From Pegea sp. RAD2-039 (Eukaryota; Chordata; Thaliacea; Salpida; Salpidae), in NCBI GenBank assembly GCA_034620365.1, contig JAQGEQ010000175.1, forward strand, positions 186,001 through 250,000: 64,000 bases of DNA, in the 5' to 3' direction. Within the stretch, counting starts at the first letter, position 1; each line of letters starts with the position of its first letter. Below the pieces are notes generated by a model. The model did no database searches. It saw only the letters and a program-made list of their open reading frames with translations, and had not been told where the DNA came from. Made by a program: the position numbers and the translations under genes. This document shows positions 17,639 to 30,900 of the stretch, piece after piece.

Positions 17639-19699
17639 TTAATTTCTTCTTGAACTCCAGTTTCTGTACACTTGATTTAACTCTCTATCAAACTGGGATG
17701 ATTCTATTTTTTCTGGAGATTTTTTGGAGCATCTTAAAATCATTAGAGAAGAAACAATTAAGATGATAACGCCACTAACTACTGAGATCGCTATTGCGAT
17801 CTTGAAACCGAAACCTTCAAACAAATTTCAGTAGTTTATAAGTTAGAGAGTAACAATATAACTTACTTATAACACACTTTGCCTCAAGTTTTGACCAATT
17901 TGTCTGTTTATGACCTCTTGTTCCACAAAACGATGTTTTTGTTGAAATTTCTTCTAATGTTGTTTTATCATTGAATTCATAATATCTATAAAAGTAAGTT
18001 CAGTTATTATAATCTAATTGAAGTTTTCTAATTAAGAATTTTGCTAATAAATTAGCTGCAAATATTCGAATGTAGTTAAAGAAATTATCTTGCGTTTATG
18101 AATACATAATATTTATAAAAAAAGAATATAGTTTAATATTAGAAATGATTTGACTATTTTTGAAAAAAGATGCTAAATTTATATACATATTATATATATT
18201 ATCTATTTAGATAGAAGATACAAAATAAACAATCAAAATTTTGATTAAAATGAAAATTTAAGTTAAACAAGAAGAATTTTTATAGGAATTTCAAGAAAAG
18301 TCGACAAACTTTTTGCAGGTAAAAATAGCTTCTGTTCCATAACCAACAATATCCAAACCTTCATCAAGTTCTTCTCCTTTAGAACCAATAAAATATCGAA
18401 GACCGTTTTCAAGTTGCTTAGGAGCTTCAGATATCAGACAGCTAATCTCTTCAAAAGGAGGCAGTTTTGTTGACAACTTCATTAGAAGCTGTTTTCGGCC
18501 AAAGTAGGCCATTATTATTCAAAACTCACTTTTGCATTCAAGCCTGTTTTTAGTCTTAGTGTCACATGAGCAATTATAGACTTTTTGTTTATGAAAACAG
18601 GTAGATCCTTGACTACAATTGAATATTGATGATTCGCATTCATTGACAGCTAAAAAATTAGCAAAGAGTTTAAATAAAAGTTTTACATGAATAATTAAGT
18701 TGGGAAATCTTTTTTATCTCAGTAACCGAATTTAATGTTGTTTGATTTTCATCTGTTTGTGTTATTTAATTGTCAATGAAAATATCTTACTGATAGTGAC
18801 GCTTATATCTGTCAACTTAACAGATTTTCCAAATAAATTTTGAAGAATTTTTACATCATTGAATTTATTTTTAACACTTGTCTCAATTGTTTCCACGTTT
18901 GTTTCAATCATTACTCGAATATAAACCATTTCAAATTTGATTAAATTGTTTTCTAACTTTGTAGAAAAACTACATATAGACCCAAGATTTAACTAAAAAA
19001 AAAGAAAATAATTTCTTAAATATGTCTTAATTTTAAGAAAAAAATATAATTTTTAGAAATGAAATATCGATACTCATAAAAATGTCTTCTGACTAATCGT
19101 TTACTGATTCATCATACAACGAACCGCATTATAGGATTTCGAAATATTCTTAAGAGGAAATGAAGTTGGTGATGATACTAAACCTTCAATTGTAGTTTGT
19201 TTCTCACATGGTAAAAAGCATGAACATATCTCTGTATTTGCAACTGTTTTAAAAACAACTTCATTAAAAATTCTTTTCAATTTAACTTATTAATTGTTCG
19301 TATTCTGTTTCACATTAATTTTAAATTAGCTTATGAAGTAGCTTTATTTACTTCCAAAAAATCAATAGTTCGTTTAGTGTGCTTTTAATCAATATAAAAC
19401 TAATATATTGAATAAAAAATGATAGTAAGACTTATAAAAATCTTATTAAGAGGTTTTTATCTGCTTATCTATAACATTATCTCAAAAAAAAAATGTTTAG
19501 AAAGTAGATGCCTTTGGATTAGCTTTTACAATATTTCGGTATTGACATAAATAGTTTAAAATATAAGTAAAGCTAAACGAGTAGTTGTAAATATTGAATC
19601 AAAACGAAAAGATGATAAAAGCGAATTAAGTAGATACAAAAAAAACTTACCAGGTATAATGCAAAAAATTATGTAAAAATAGTATTTACTTATAACCAT
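17639..19699 (-). CDS. Type I membrane protein: signal peptide, DEG/ENaC-like cysteine region, EGF, CCP/sushi, TM
   Basis: Seven exons in coding order: 19651-19699, 19125-19243, 18791-18992, 18530-18649, 18310-18448, 17867-17985, 17639-17814. All join in frame to give 307 aa. Exon 1 encodes a hydrophobic signal peptide (MVISKYYFYIIFCIIPG). Residues ~20-123 contain ICSCFLPCEKQ and ENNLIKFEMVYIRVMIET, resembling the CxCxxPC and EN(F/L)xxxxVYF palm segments of DEG/ENaC channels. The channel TM2/GxS region is absent. An EGF-like domain (VNECESSIFNCSQGSTCF...CSCD, ~125-163) follows, then a sushi/CCP domain split over two exons (~167-250), one TM helix (IAIAISVVSGVIILIVSSLMIL, ~257-278) and a short basic cytoplasmic tail. 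The EGF, CCP, TM and signal peptide are clear; the DEG/ENaC relation is tentative. The donor at 19124 (GTTCGT) is weak but is the only one that keeps frame. I do not recognise an orthologue. Confidence 0.75.
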
Positions 19700-21084
19700 A
19701 TCATAATATTTTACTTTTCTCCACTGAAAAATTTACTATAAAAATATTCTTTAACTTTTTTAACCTGCCCAAAAAAAGGCTAAGAAGTTATCGATATTTA
19801 AAAATATTTACTAAAATACTTTACTTAACCATCTGATAAAATCAAATAAAATAGCTAGGCAAGCAAAAGCTTCATAATTGCTTTTAAATTCTATGACGAC
19901 ATGTCATACTAAAGAGGAAGTTAGTAGTATATTCTGCTTAGATCTGAAAGTTGCTTCTATTAAAGCAAAACAAATAAATTTTCAACATGAGTTGACATTT
20001 GGTAGAATGTTGTTGGTCGAAGAAAAAATTTAGCAGAAAAGGTTTTGACTTTTATTATCTCAAATTAATACAAATTTTATATTTTAAAGTTTATATAAAT
20101 ACAAAAAATACGCTTTGATTTGTGAATCACTAAAAATCAACCGACTCTACCATCAATAGTGAGTCTTTTGTAGATCAACTGATGCTGCAAATAAATCGAG
20201 AAAGATAAAAGTTGTCGCCCAGCAATTACCTCTATTACACTCCTATGTATGCAACTGGGTGCTGATTTAATTATTTAGTCATTAGCTTGCCTACCTATAG
20301 TAATAATAGCTCTACTACGATGAGGCAGCCAAAAATGAACTTTATTTTCTACAGATGAAGAATTTATATCAGAAAAATAATTGATTTGTTCTAAGTAATA
20401 AACGTTTTCATATGTGTAGAAAAAAATATTATAAGAAATGTTTCTTTACACCCACTTATAAAGAGTTAAGTATTAATATAATAGTGTTCTTCATTGTGTT
20501 AGCCAGTTTGTTTTTATTTATGTTAATTGTAACAAATATATTTTCGTTACTAATTTGTTAAAAAATTTCTTTTACTTTTATAAAGAAGAGTAATTGTTAT
20601 TTACGCTAATGTCTAACCATTGTACTCGACCAAATATTGTTTTTATATTATCAAACATCATGAACGTTTAGCCTAAATTAAGAATTCAAATTTTGTCGAC
20701 AATTAACTTCCTTTTTAAAGCTCACTATTCACGTTTCTAAATTTAAAAGTTCATACAGACTACGATATTAAAAACAAACTTCAATTTTTCTTGATAAATA
20801 ACTGATGTTGGTATCTGCTAATTAAACATAAGTTGCAAATAATAAAATTGTTGTAGATATAAACTTATTTAAGTGGCGATAAAACAATTTTTTATGTAAA
20901 TTAGAGAGTTTTTAGCTCTTAAATCAAATACTATTCTACGAAATAAAAGAAAAGTTATAATAGTTCATAGTAACCATAAAAGTTGATTTTGTAAGATAAA
21001 ATTTTATTACAATGATTTATTAAAAATAAAAAAAGAGTTTTTAGTAATTAATTTTTGAGAGCTTTTTATAAATCAGATACACAA

Positions 21085-21330
21085 AAATGCGCAGAATATT
21101 TGCGAGTCTTACCTCAAGGGTTTGGGATATTCCAAGATTATAAGGATAAAAAGCAAGTGGAACCGACAATAGCGGCCATGAAGAAAGTTTTTGGACTGGA
21201 CTGGATCAAGTATTAGGACAGCAGCAACCAGCCAATGGCATGAAGTATCGGGATTTACTCAAATCATCTCTCTATTGAAGTATTTAAAGCTCTAATTGAC
21301 ATCAGCTCCTCGAAGAACGTTGTAAGTAGA
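21085..21330 (+). pseudogene. Broken coding remnant, unidentified
   Basis: A short block with codon-like composition unlike its AT-rich flanks. It reads fragments such as CAEYLRVLPQGFGIFQDYK and, in another frame, GLDQVLGQQQPANGMKYRDL. It resembles the decayed body of a retrocopy or mobile element; I cannot name the source. It lies just upstream of the remnant shared with 42.3 kb, so both may belong to one decayed insertion. Confidence 0.3.
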
Positions 21331-21487
21331 AAGGTTGTCCAGAAATTCAAGACTTGAAATCAATTTTATGTGAAGATGTACTAACATGTGTAGAAGATGA
21401 AAAAAATTCTCAAAGTTAATCTTCATCTGTTAAACAAACAAAAAGTATAAAAATCTTTCGAATGATTCGAACTTATTTTATAAATAA

Positions 21488-21571
21488 GTGATTGTTTCAT
21501 TTTTTATTCAATGGCTGCGGGTGAAAAAAGTGATTGTTTCACTTTTTATTCAATGGCTGCGGGTGAAAAAA
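21488..21571 (+). repeat. Two-copy 42-bp tandem duplication
   Basis: The 42-bp unit starting at 21488 recurs at 21530 with one substitution near its middle. Each copy includes an ATG followed by Ala-Ala-Gly-Glu-Lys codons. The high identity suggests recent local duplication within the decayed region. Confidence 0.85.
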
Positions 21572-21599
21572 GAAGAGATCCGATCAAGAAAACCTTTTT

Positions 21600-21777
21600 A
21601 ATATTCTGACTGCTAGGAAGAGAAAGCAACAACAAATCACAGAAAGTGAGATATGAGCGTTTTCCTGATAATATCAGTGAATTCCGTAGAAGTTGTTACA
21701 ACCATAATGGTCTAAGTGATTTTACCGCATACGTAAATGTCATTTCTAAGAGGCCTAGAAAGGCAAGTGTTATATAG
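21600..21777 (+). pseudogene. Coding remnant, copy 1 of a family also at 42.3 kb
   Basis: Reads RESNNKSQKVRYERFPDNIS and continues FRRSCYNHNGLSDF. The same peptide, with a few changes (SDNKSQKVRYERFPGNISEF), is found at about 42346-42441. The two DNA copies are about 90% identical over ~90 bp. This marks an interspersed family, either a mobile element or retrocopies of one gene. I do not recognise the protein. The element is broken. Confidence 0.45.
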
Positions 21778-21874
21778 AATCTGTTGTTTATATGTTTAAA
21801 ATCCTGTTAAAGAGTTATTATCAATATATTTTGTAGTGATTTGTAAAACATTTCAATTTTTTTTCAAATATATT

Positions 21875-21880
21875 TTTATT
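21875..21880 (-). terminator. Poly(A) signal AATAAA of the CCP/lectin gene
   Basis: Canonical hexamer on the minus strand 35 nt beyond the TAG stop. It supports ending the gene after CTLD2 rather than splicing onward into the 17.6-19.7 kb gene, which has its own signal-peptide exon. Confidence 0.55.
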
Positions 21881-21915
21881 ACGCCGTAGAACTTTAATTT
21901 TTGAATAAAATGCAA

Positions 21916-24900
21916 CTAAACACAAGTAATAGTCTTCACTTCACAAATTGCATAATTTTTCATCGAGCATTTGACATCGTTAAACCCATAAATAGTTCTA
22001 TTTGACAATTGAATGCAGAAGCCTTCTTTGTAGACGTTATTCGGTTCTCCTGGTAACCATGAATAAAGTCGTTCTATTAGAAGGCTATCATAGTTAAACT
22101 TTGTATTATCGAGAAAAACCATTATTTCTTCATCGGGAATATACTTCAATCCTATGTAAGGGTTAAACATACTTCTTATAGAGTTATTTACAGTGAGTAA
22201 GTTTTCGATATCGCTAGAAAATAACAAATGTTAAACCAAACTTTTAATACATTTTTTTTTGGTGTTAGTCACGTGTTTAAATAGAAATAAATGCTAATCG
22301 TTTTTATTACTTGTAACTTATTACATAACACTTTATAATGATCATACTCTTAAGTTAGTTTAGAAAAAAACTATTTAATGTTAGTACAGAATGAATTATA
22401 AAATTATCAATATTTGTTTACAGTATGTATTGTAGAATTATCAAGGTAATATTAAAAATATATAATTTATATTTACGTAAAATAAGCTGAGCCAACATCA
22501 GTAAATCCTAATGTTTGATGAATTAAATCTCCTCCTAATGATTGACAATAAGCTCTTGAAGAATTAAAGGTTTGTTCAGTTGTTGATGCAGTAAGTTTAT
22601 ATGAAGCGTTACATTTCCTAGTAACAGACCACTCTATGTAAATAAAACGTTTATATATTCACAAACCAAAAACGCTACTCTGAAAATAGTATATTATTTC
22701 AAAATCTGATTATATATTACTGCCAGTGCTTGAAAAGCTAGATTTGAACTGGTAAGTTGAGTTTGGTTTATTCTAAGATATCTTTACTGAAATGTTTTTA
22801 TGTGGGCTAGTAATATCCGTTATTAGCTTAGCAGTGGCTTGGTCGATTAGATCTAACCTAAAATAGTGTGGCTAAAAACTTTATAAACTTCTCTATTCAT
22901 TGATTTTTAACCATTTGGTTATATATATAACGTTGACCTGTAAACCCTAATACTGAAACAAACTCTGAAAAGCTAGTAAAGGGTATTCCCTATCACTAGG
23001 CTGGTATAGGACTACCTCAAATTAAAGAAACATTTTTCTGTATAAGTTAAGCTGCGGTTCTAGGAAAACCCAATGGCTTATCTCATACAATATAATAATT
23101 ATACAACGAATTTAATCTTTTAAATTTGAAGTCAAAAACAACTGAAGTAAATAAAAATAGTACCTAAGGTGCAACGAGGGATATCAGTAGAATTCCAGGT
23201 TCCATCTTCTTGACACAATAATGTATACTCATCTTCTTCTTTTGTAACGTAAAATTCATCACATATATAATCAATAACCGTTCCATTCATATATCTTCCA
23301 GTTACTGGTTCTATTCTTGGAACTATGTTTCCATTAGGAGTATTATAGATCCAGGGACACTCTAAATATCAAAGTAAATTTGAATAAAATTATAATATAA
23401 AAATTTTCATTTAGAATATTATTAAAAATTGTTTGAATTTTTTCAATTGGAGTTTTTACTTCTTTTAATTTTGTTATTTTTCATCAACAGTTTTTACCTG
23501 AATAACAGTTTCCAATTGTACTGCTCCATTTTCCGGATTCTAGACAGGAAATTTTACTTTTTTCTGGTGGATACAAAACATATCCTCTATCACAAGTATA
23601 CTCGACAACAGTTCCTGATAGAAACATTGACTTGTACACAGAAGTAAATATTGAAAAGTTTCCATTTGTAAGTAAGGAAGGAAATGAACATACTTGAAAA
23701 AATTTAAATGAAAAAGGTTAATTGTTAAGTATTAAGGTTGGTTTAATCGGAGCTTTTTCTACTTTAATACTAAATATATAATAACAGAAATGAGATTATT
23801 TTACAAAATGATTTTCATTGAAAGAATTAAAACTTAAGATTTCAATATTAGTTCAAATAATTGGTAAAGATTAACAAAATATCTTACAAACTAAACACCG
23901 CAGCTGTGTTGAATGTGACCAATTTCCTCCTGCAAGACAACTCCATTGTGATTCATCTGGAGGTACTAATACAAGATCACCATCACATTTATAACTTACA
24001 CTCATTTCTAAACTCAATGAATCATTTACATAAACACTTTTGATTATACTTTTTGTTCCATTATCAAGATCAGGTGCTGAACCACATTCTATTTGGGTAA
24101 GAAAATCAGCAGTTAATTTCATTAATTAGTTTTTTTAATGATTCTGTATAGTTAGATTTGTTAAAAATATTTTTAGGTCAAAAATGCTTTGACTATTGTT
24201 TATATTTTCTAAATTTTGTTGTCTTGAAAGTTGACATACTTTTTGTTTCTGAATGAAGTTTCAGAACAATTATCAAACTTTTCAATTTGTTTAATGTTAA
24301 CTTTAAGGAAAATGTAAGAACTTACTTGGTAAGCAAGGCGGTGTTGAGTTAATTAAATCTTTTATTTCACTACAATTCCATTTTGAGTAGTCAGTTGGAA
24401 AGATCAAATGTTCACTATCGCAAGTATATATTGAGCTTATTTCAGTTCTTGCTAAAGTTTCATTAAACTTTTTGTAGAAAAAATTAATAAGTGTATTATT
24501 TAAATCACAAGTTATTGGAGATGGTTTAGGGACACAAACAAGCTCTTTAATTTCACAAACTGAAGAGTATTTATGTTCACATCCAACACTCTTGAGATAA
24601 TATGAGTTTGTTTCTGGATTCTGTCGAAGTGTGACACAATCTTCTTTACCATAATAATCCATCGGTTCTCCTAGACCCCAATTATATAGTTTATCTACTA
24701 CTGGGTCATCAAATCGTGTCCCATCAAGATAAACGAATATTCCTTTATCGTCACGGTTAATAATTCCAAAATAAAGGTCGTAATAAGGTGGTGTAGAGTA
24801 CGATTTGTCTATCAAGTCTTTTATTTTACTACAAAAAGATAATTTACTTCAAAAAACTTTTATTTTATATTATTTTTGATGATATAAGATCAATACTCAA

Positions 24901-27900
24901 AACTATTAAGTATATTATGTTTATATAAATTAATAATTTAATAGCTACAACTTATGTTAAGATAACTTTAAGTTATTTGAAGCGTTTAAACTGTTTATTA
25001 CCAACAGTATGAAATTCAACAAAAACCCTTTTGAAATTATCAAAAAATAATACTCAAGAAGTAGAAATTGTTTGAGTAGAAAACATAAAAATGAAATGAA
25101 AATTGAGTTTACTTGAAATAAGTTGATCCAACATCAGAGTATCCGAGTGTTTTATGTATTAAATCTCCACCTTTTGATTGACAATAACTTCTAGAATCTA
25201 AATGATTTAGTAGAAATGGTGAAGTAATAAAAGAATAAGAAATTTTGCATTCATTGATATCAGACCAATCTGTAAAAAAATAAGTTTATAAAATTTGGAA
25301 TTCATAAAACAACATTTGATTATATAAATAAGAATGTAATAACAAGAATGATTAATCTTTTGAATAAAATAAGTATTTTGTAATAAACAAACGGAAATCA
25401 ATTAGTTTGTTTTATGAAAACATAAACGTTAATTTATGAAATTCATTTCAGATATTTTTTTATATTTTAAAACTAAGCTACATAATTTATTTCCTGCTTA
25501 TAAAAGATTTAAATCAATTCATTCCACTGAACCTAAATGACAGCTTCAAAAAGTAAATTTCGACTTAAACAGCATTTAGTGGAAATAATTTACAAATAGA
25601 AGCTTTCCATTTGCAAATGAACATAAAAGTGACATTCTGTTTATCACAACTTTCTACAGGGTACATTTACTCAACTAAATGTTTTTAAAACGACATTAGG
25701 TAATCTTGGAAAACTGTTCAGGTTATATTTTTGGCTGCATTTTTTTCAACTTTCCAATTTTCTCATAGATGCAAAAATATATTTTTAACTTGTTGAGTTT
25801 GACAGTACAAAAACAACCATCAAACAAAATGAACAGAAGAATTAGAATAAAGTTAAATTGTTGTTTAATCGAAGTACAATATTGTTTCTTGGTGCTTTGT
25901 TTTCCAAAATCAATGTTTGTACCAACTAAATAATTGTATCTACGAATGGTTTCTAGTGGTTTCATTGGATTACAAATTTCTTAGTTGAAAAAATTTGTCT
26001 TTAAATATTTGATAATGGTAACTTATGCCAAAAATTGTGTGGATATCGCAGCTTATCTATCAAATGGCGTTCTCTACTCTGCACCCTGAAGGATAGAGAA
26101 GAAAAACCCTAAAAACGTTTTTAATGGCATTTTACTGTATTTCGCTTTATTATTTCTAACTTTGGTTCCAATACCATTACCATTTACCTATTTAAAGAAT
26201 ATTTATGGCAAATCTACATTGCAATGTTTGATGTGAATCAGTGTAAGAGAATATATAATAAATAAACCTTTTGAAAATATAAGCAAATTAGATTTAAATA
26301 TTTATCCAGAGTTTTTATGGCCTTGTGTTTGCAGAGACAGAACTTTAATTTTGTTATTTTTCATCAACCGTTTTTACCTGAATAACAGTTTCCAATTGTA
26401 CTGCTCCATTTTCCAGATTCTAGACAGGAAATTTTACTTTTTTCTGGTGGATACAAAACATATCCTCTATCACAAGTATACTCGACAACAGTTCCTGATA
26501 GAAACATTGACTTGTACACAGAAGTAAATATTGAAAAGTTTCCATTTGTAAGTAAGGAAGGAAATGAACACACTTGAAAAATTGAATTGAAAGAAATTAA
26601 TTTGTAAATATTAAAGTTGGTTTAATTGCAGCTTTTTTACTTTAATATTAAATATATAAGAATTAACAAGCTCTTATTAGCTTACTAGTATACAGTTTAG
26701 AAATGAGATTATTTTAAAAAGTGGTTTTTATTGAAAGAATTAAAACTTAAGATTTCAATATTAGTTCAAATAATTGGTAAAGATTAACAAAATATCTTAC
26801 AAGCTAAACACCGTAGCTGTGTTGAATGTGACCAATTTCCTCCTGCAAGACAACTCCATTGTGATTCATCTGGAGGTACTAATACAAGATCACCATCACA
26901 TGTATAGCTTACACTCATTTCTAAACTCAACGAATCATTTACATAAACACTTTTGATTATACTTTTTGTTCCATTATCAAGATCAGGTGCTGAACCACAA
27001 TCTAGACACAAGGAAAAAAGATGTAACTAAACAAACATTTTTATTTTATAAACTGTTTATTTTTGTAATGAAAAAATCAATTAGTAATATTTTTCAAAAG
27101 GTATGTAACTATTTATTGTATAACACCTTTACTAGATTAAGAGTGGTATAAGCTTTTAAATAGTTTGTTAAATAACAATGAACCTTAGAAATTATTTTAA
27201 TTTTTAATTTAATTCGTCATGTACCATGTTAGAAGTGAACTAACTTGAATAGCAACGTCCAACTGCAGATGACCAATTACCAGTTGAAGTACATTTTAGT
27301 ACTGAAGAGTTACTAGGAACTAACACATAATTATCATCACAACTATAAATAATTTCCACTCCATCTAAATATAATTCTCTAAAAACTGAGTTTTTAAATT
27401 GATATGATCCGTTAACTACAATGGCTGGAGTTGGACATTCTGGTAAAAATTGTAAATACTTAAAATTCTAGAACAATTAAAGCTAAGCAAATATGTTATT
27501 TCTGTACGTTTTAGATCAGATTAATAAAAAAATAAATAGAATTATATATAGTTTATATATAGTATAGAAAAAATATAATATTTATTTTAACAATAAAAGT
27601 TTTTAAATAAAGTTGAATTAAATAATTAACTCAGTGATATAATGTAAGACTAAACCTCAACAAACCATTCAAACATCGTGGTTGTGTTGAAAAGGACCAG
27701 GTTCCTTTTGCAAGACATCTCCATTGTGATTGGCGAGGAGGAACAAACAAACGGTAATCATCACATTCGTAATTCACTTTCATCTCTAAGGTTAGTGATT
27801 CATTTACATAAATGCTGTCGGTAACTGTTTTTGTACCATTATCAACAACAGGTGCTAATCCACAGTCTATATAAGTTTTTTTTATTAGGCTTAGAAGATT

Positions 27901-30900
27901 TAGTAAATGTTTACATTTAAAATATAGCAAAAAATGATTTAAAAATTAGAAATATCAAATTAACGTTGTAGGCAAAGCACGAATTATTTTGTTTAAAATC
28001 TTTGTTATTTTATACTTTTATATTTCTATAAATATGTAACTGTGATATATTATGAAATAATTATTATACTATGTAATTCAGTTTTAAAAAATATATATAA
28101 AAAGTAGTTTTAATTTTTATTTGATTCGGATTTTTATGGCATCTATATTTTTACTAATAAAATTAATCTATACTAACTTGAATAGCATCGTCCAACTATA
28201 GATGACCAATTACCAGTTGAAGTACATTTTAGTACTGAATAGTTACTTGGAACTAACACATAATTATCATCACAAATATAAATAATTTCCACTCCATTAA
28301 TATAATATCTTTCATTAATAACTCCAATGTCAAGATCTTTGTAAAAATCGTTACTTTCTGTAACTCCTGTGGATTCAAAGTGTCCACTAGATTCAAAGTG
28401 TCCACTAGATTCAAAGTGTCCACTGGATTCAAAGTGTCCACTAGATTCAAAGTGTCCACTAGATTCAAAGTATCCACTTGTAATTGCCTTCTGAGCCTTA
28501 CTCTTCAACATAAATTTTCCGTTGCTAATATTGAACGGAGCAGGACAGACTATGCAAATATAAAAGAACATCTGTTTTTGATTGAAAGGTATAAAAACGA
28601 AGTTTTATAAATCTTTGAATTTTTATAATTAGATTTATTCTTAAACTTAAACTTTTTAATGAATGAAGTTCGTTTTCTTAACTAATAAATCAAAATAAAA
28701 GCAAAAGACTCATAAAAAATACTCAATACTTTTTTTACAATTACTCATTGTATTAAAATGATTGTTTGTTTCATGAATGGTTTAATAACTTTATCATTTG
28801 ATAAAACTAGCTAAAGTAAACTAAAGTCCAGAATTTGATTTGATGCTTTATAAATCGTTTTAAGATTCTACAAACCGATTACTGGAAAAAGATTATAATA
28901 AATAGAAAACTTACCAATTAAACACTGTGGAGGAATTGAATACGACCAGTCTCCTCCTGCAAGACAGTTCCATTGTGATTGGTCAGTAGGAAGCAACATA
29001 AGATCATCATCACATGTGTAAGTTACATTCAATTCTAAAGTCAATGAATCATTGACATAAGCACTATTGATAACGTTTTTTGTTCCATTTTTAAGATCAG
29101 GTGCTGAACCACAATCTAATCAAGAACAAATTAAGTATATTATAATTGAAAAGCAAAAATGTATTATTTATTTATTTAAATAAATTCGAAGGAGGGTGCC
29201 TGAAGAGAGCACCTCCTGCTAATACACATTTTCACAAATAATATCTTTTAAATTAGAAATATAGAAAAAAAAAGATGTAACATATGGCATTTCAGTAGTC
29301 TCCATACAACATAACAGTGAATAATTGCAAAGAAAAATAAAAAAAGGGAAAAAATCATAGTTTAGAAATGACAATGATGGCAATATTATAACGATTCAAC
29401 TTCTGCTTGAACAACGCGAGTGATTCTGACATGATAATGTATGATGACAGCTGGTTCCAAGTACTAATTGTGCGGCATGAGAAAAAATTTGCTCTAATTA
29501 AAGTACCAGGTGATATGGGCTTATTAAGGTGTAATGTGTGTCGTCTGAGTTGGTATAGCTTGAAGGAAGGACTAATGGAAAAGAAATCATCAAACTGAAG
29601 ATCAATTAAATTGTGGATAATTTAAAAAAATAAGAATTAAGTCGTATTTAATTCGTCGAATTTCCAAGGTATCTAAATTGAAGAAGCCAAGACGATTATA
29701 AAAGTATAAGACCACTAGCTCTAAAAAATTCGAATGTTTTGTTCTGGATTAATGTAAATAAAACTTTTGCTCATTAAGTTCATTTTGAGGTATTTGTATG
29801 CTATAAACTCAGATCTTTTTGAAATTGATAAATAATTATGATATATAAGAATTAAACTATAATATTTCCAAACTTATTTGCCAGAGTTTAAATAAACGTT
29901 ATCCCAGGTTAAAGATGAGGCGGACACATATGTGCGACAATAAAAGTCCTACATAAAACCCGGGGCTTTGTTATTTCGCGAAACTTCTAATTTATAACAC
30001 AGTCAGTAACATTCAGGCAGCTCTTGCAACGCCAGCTGGGCTATCAGTTCGTCTGTTCTGCTGCGTTTACCCTAGCGTTCTTGATCCAAGCAGGCCATAC
30101 TACTTTTTACAATTGATAAATCAAATCTCGCTTAGAGCATAAGAACATAATAGAAACTTATTTGACTTGATTTGGGTGAACAAAACATTTTCTGATCAAC
30201 AGCATGATTTTTATCTTTACAATCAACGGTATTTTTAAGCTGATAGCACATATGACAACGTGTACAAAGTTTACAAGTCAACACATTGACACAAATGATT
30301 TAAACCTTCATGTTTTAGGTGAATCGTCAAAAAACTAACTTTGAAAGCAATTTCCAACTGTAGGTGACCAGTTTCCACCAGAAACACAAGTTAATACTGA
30401 AGAGCTACTTGGAGCTAAGATATAATTAGCATCACAGTTATAAGTAACTTCAGCTCCATCTAAATAACGTCTTCTTTCGATAACTTCAGATTTAATATCG
30501 TCTGTGATCCCGAAATCTACGATGTGATCTTTTGTTGATAAGAACGATCCATAACTTATGTTAGGTGGGGATGAACATTCTATAAAAGTATTTTTGATGA
30601 TTAAAAATGACTTTTATTAACCTTTTTAATCATGACTATCGATATATATTTAAAAATCTAATTTAATAATTTTTATTTTTGAATTAATTTAATTTAAACG
30701 ATTTTAGTAAAAGTAAATTACAAGCTGTAGAAATTTCATAAGAAAATTGTAGATACCTGAAAAGCAAAAAGGTTTTTCATCGCTATTCCAAATAGCTTCT
30801 TTTGTACAAATTACTTTCGAATTATTTGGACGTGATAAAAAATATCCTTGGTTACAGTAATATGTAATCTCAGTGCCAATTACAAAATAATCGGGTTCTA

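Larger units (their letters stand above)
19700..21915. other. Intergenic with broken coding remnants at its left-gene-distal end
   Basis: 2.2 kb between the small membrane-protein gene and the CCP/lectin gene. 19700-21080 shows no coding similarity. 21085-21775 carries less AT-rich remnants listed separately. AATAAA on the minus strand at 21880-21875 is the likely poly(A) signal for the CCP/lectin gene, about 35 nt past its stop. Confidence 0.5.
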
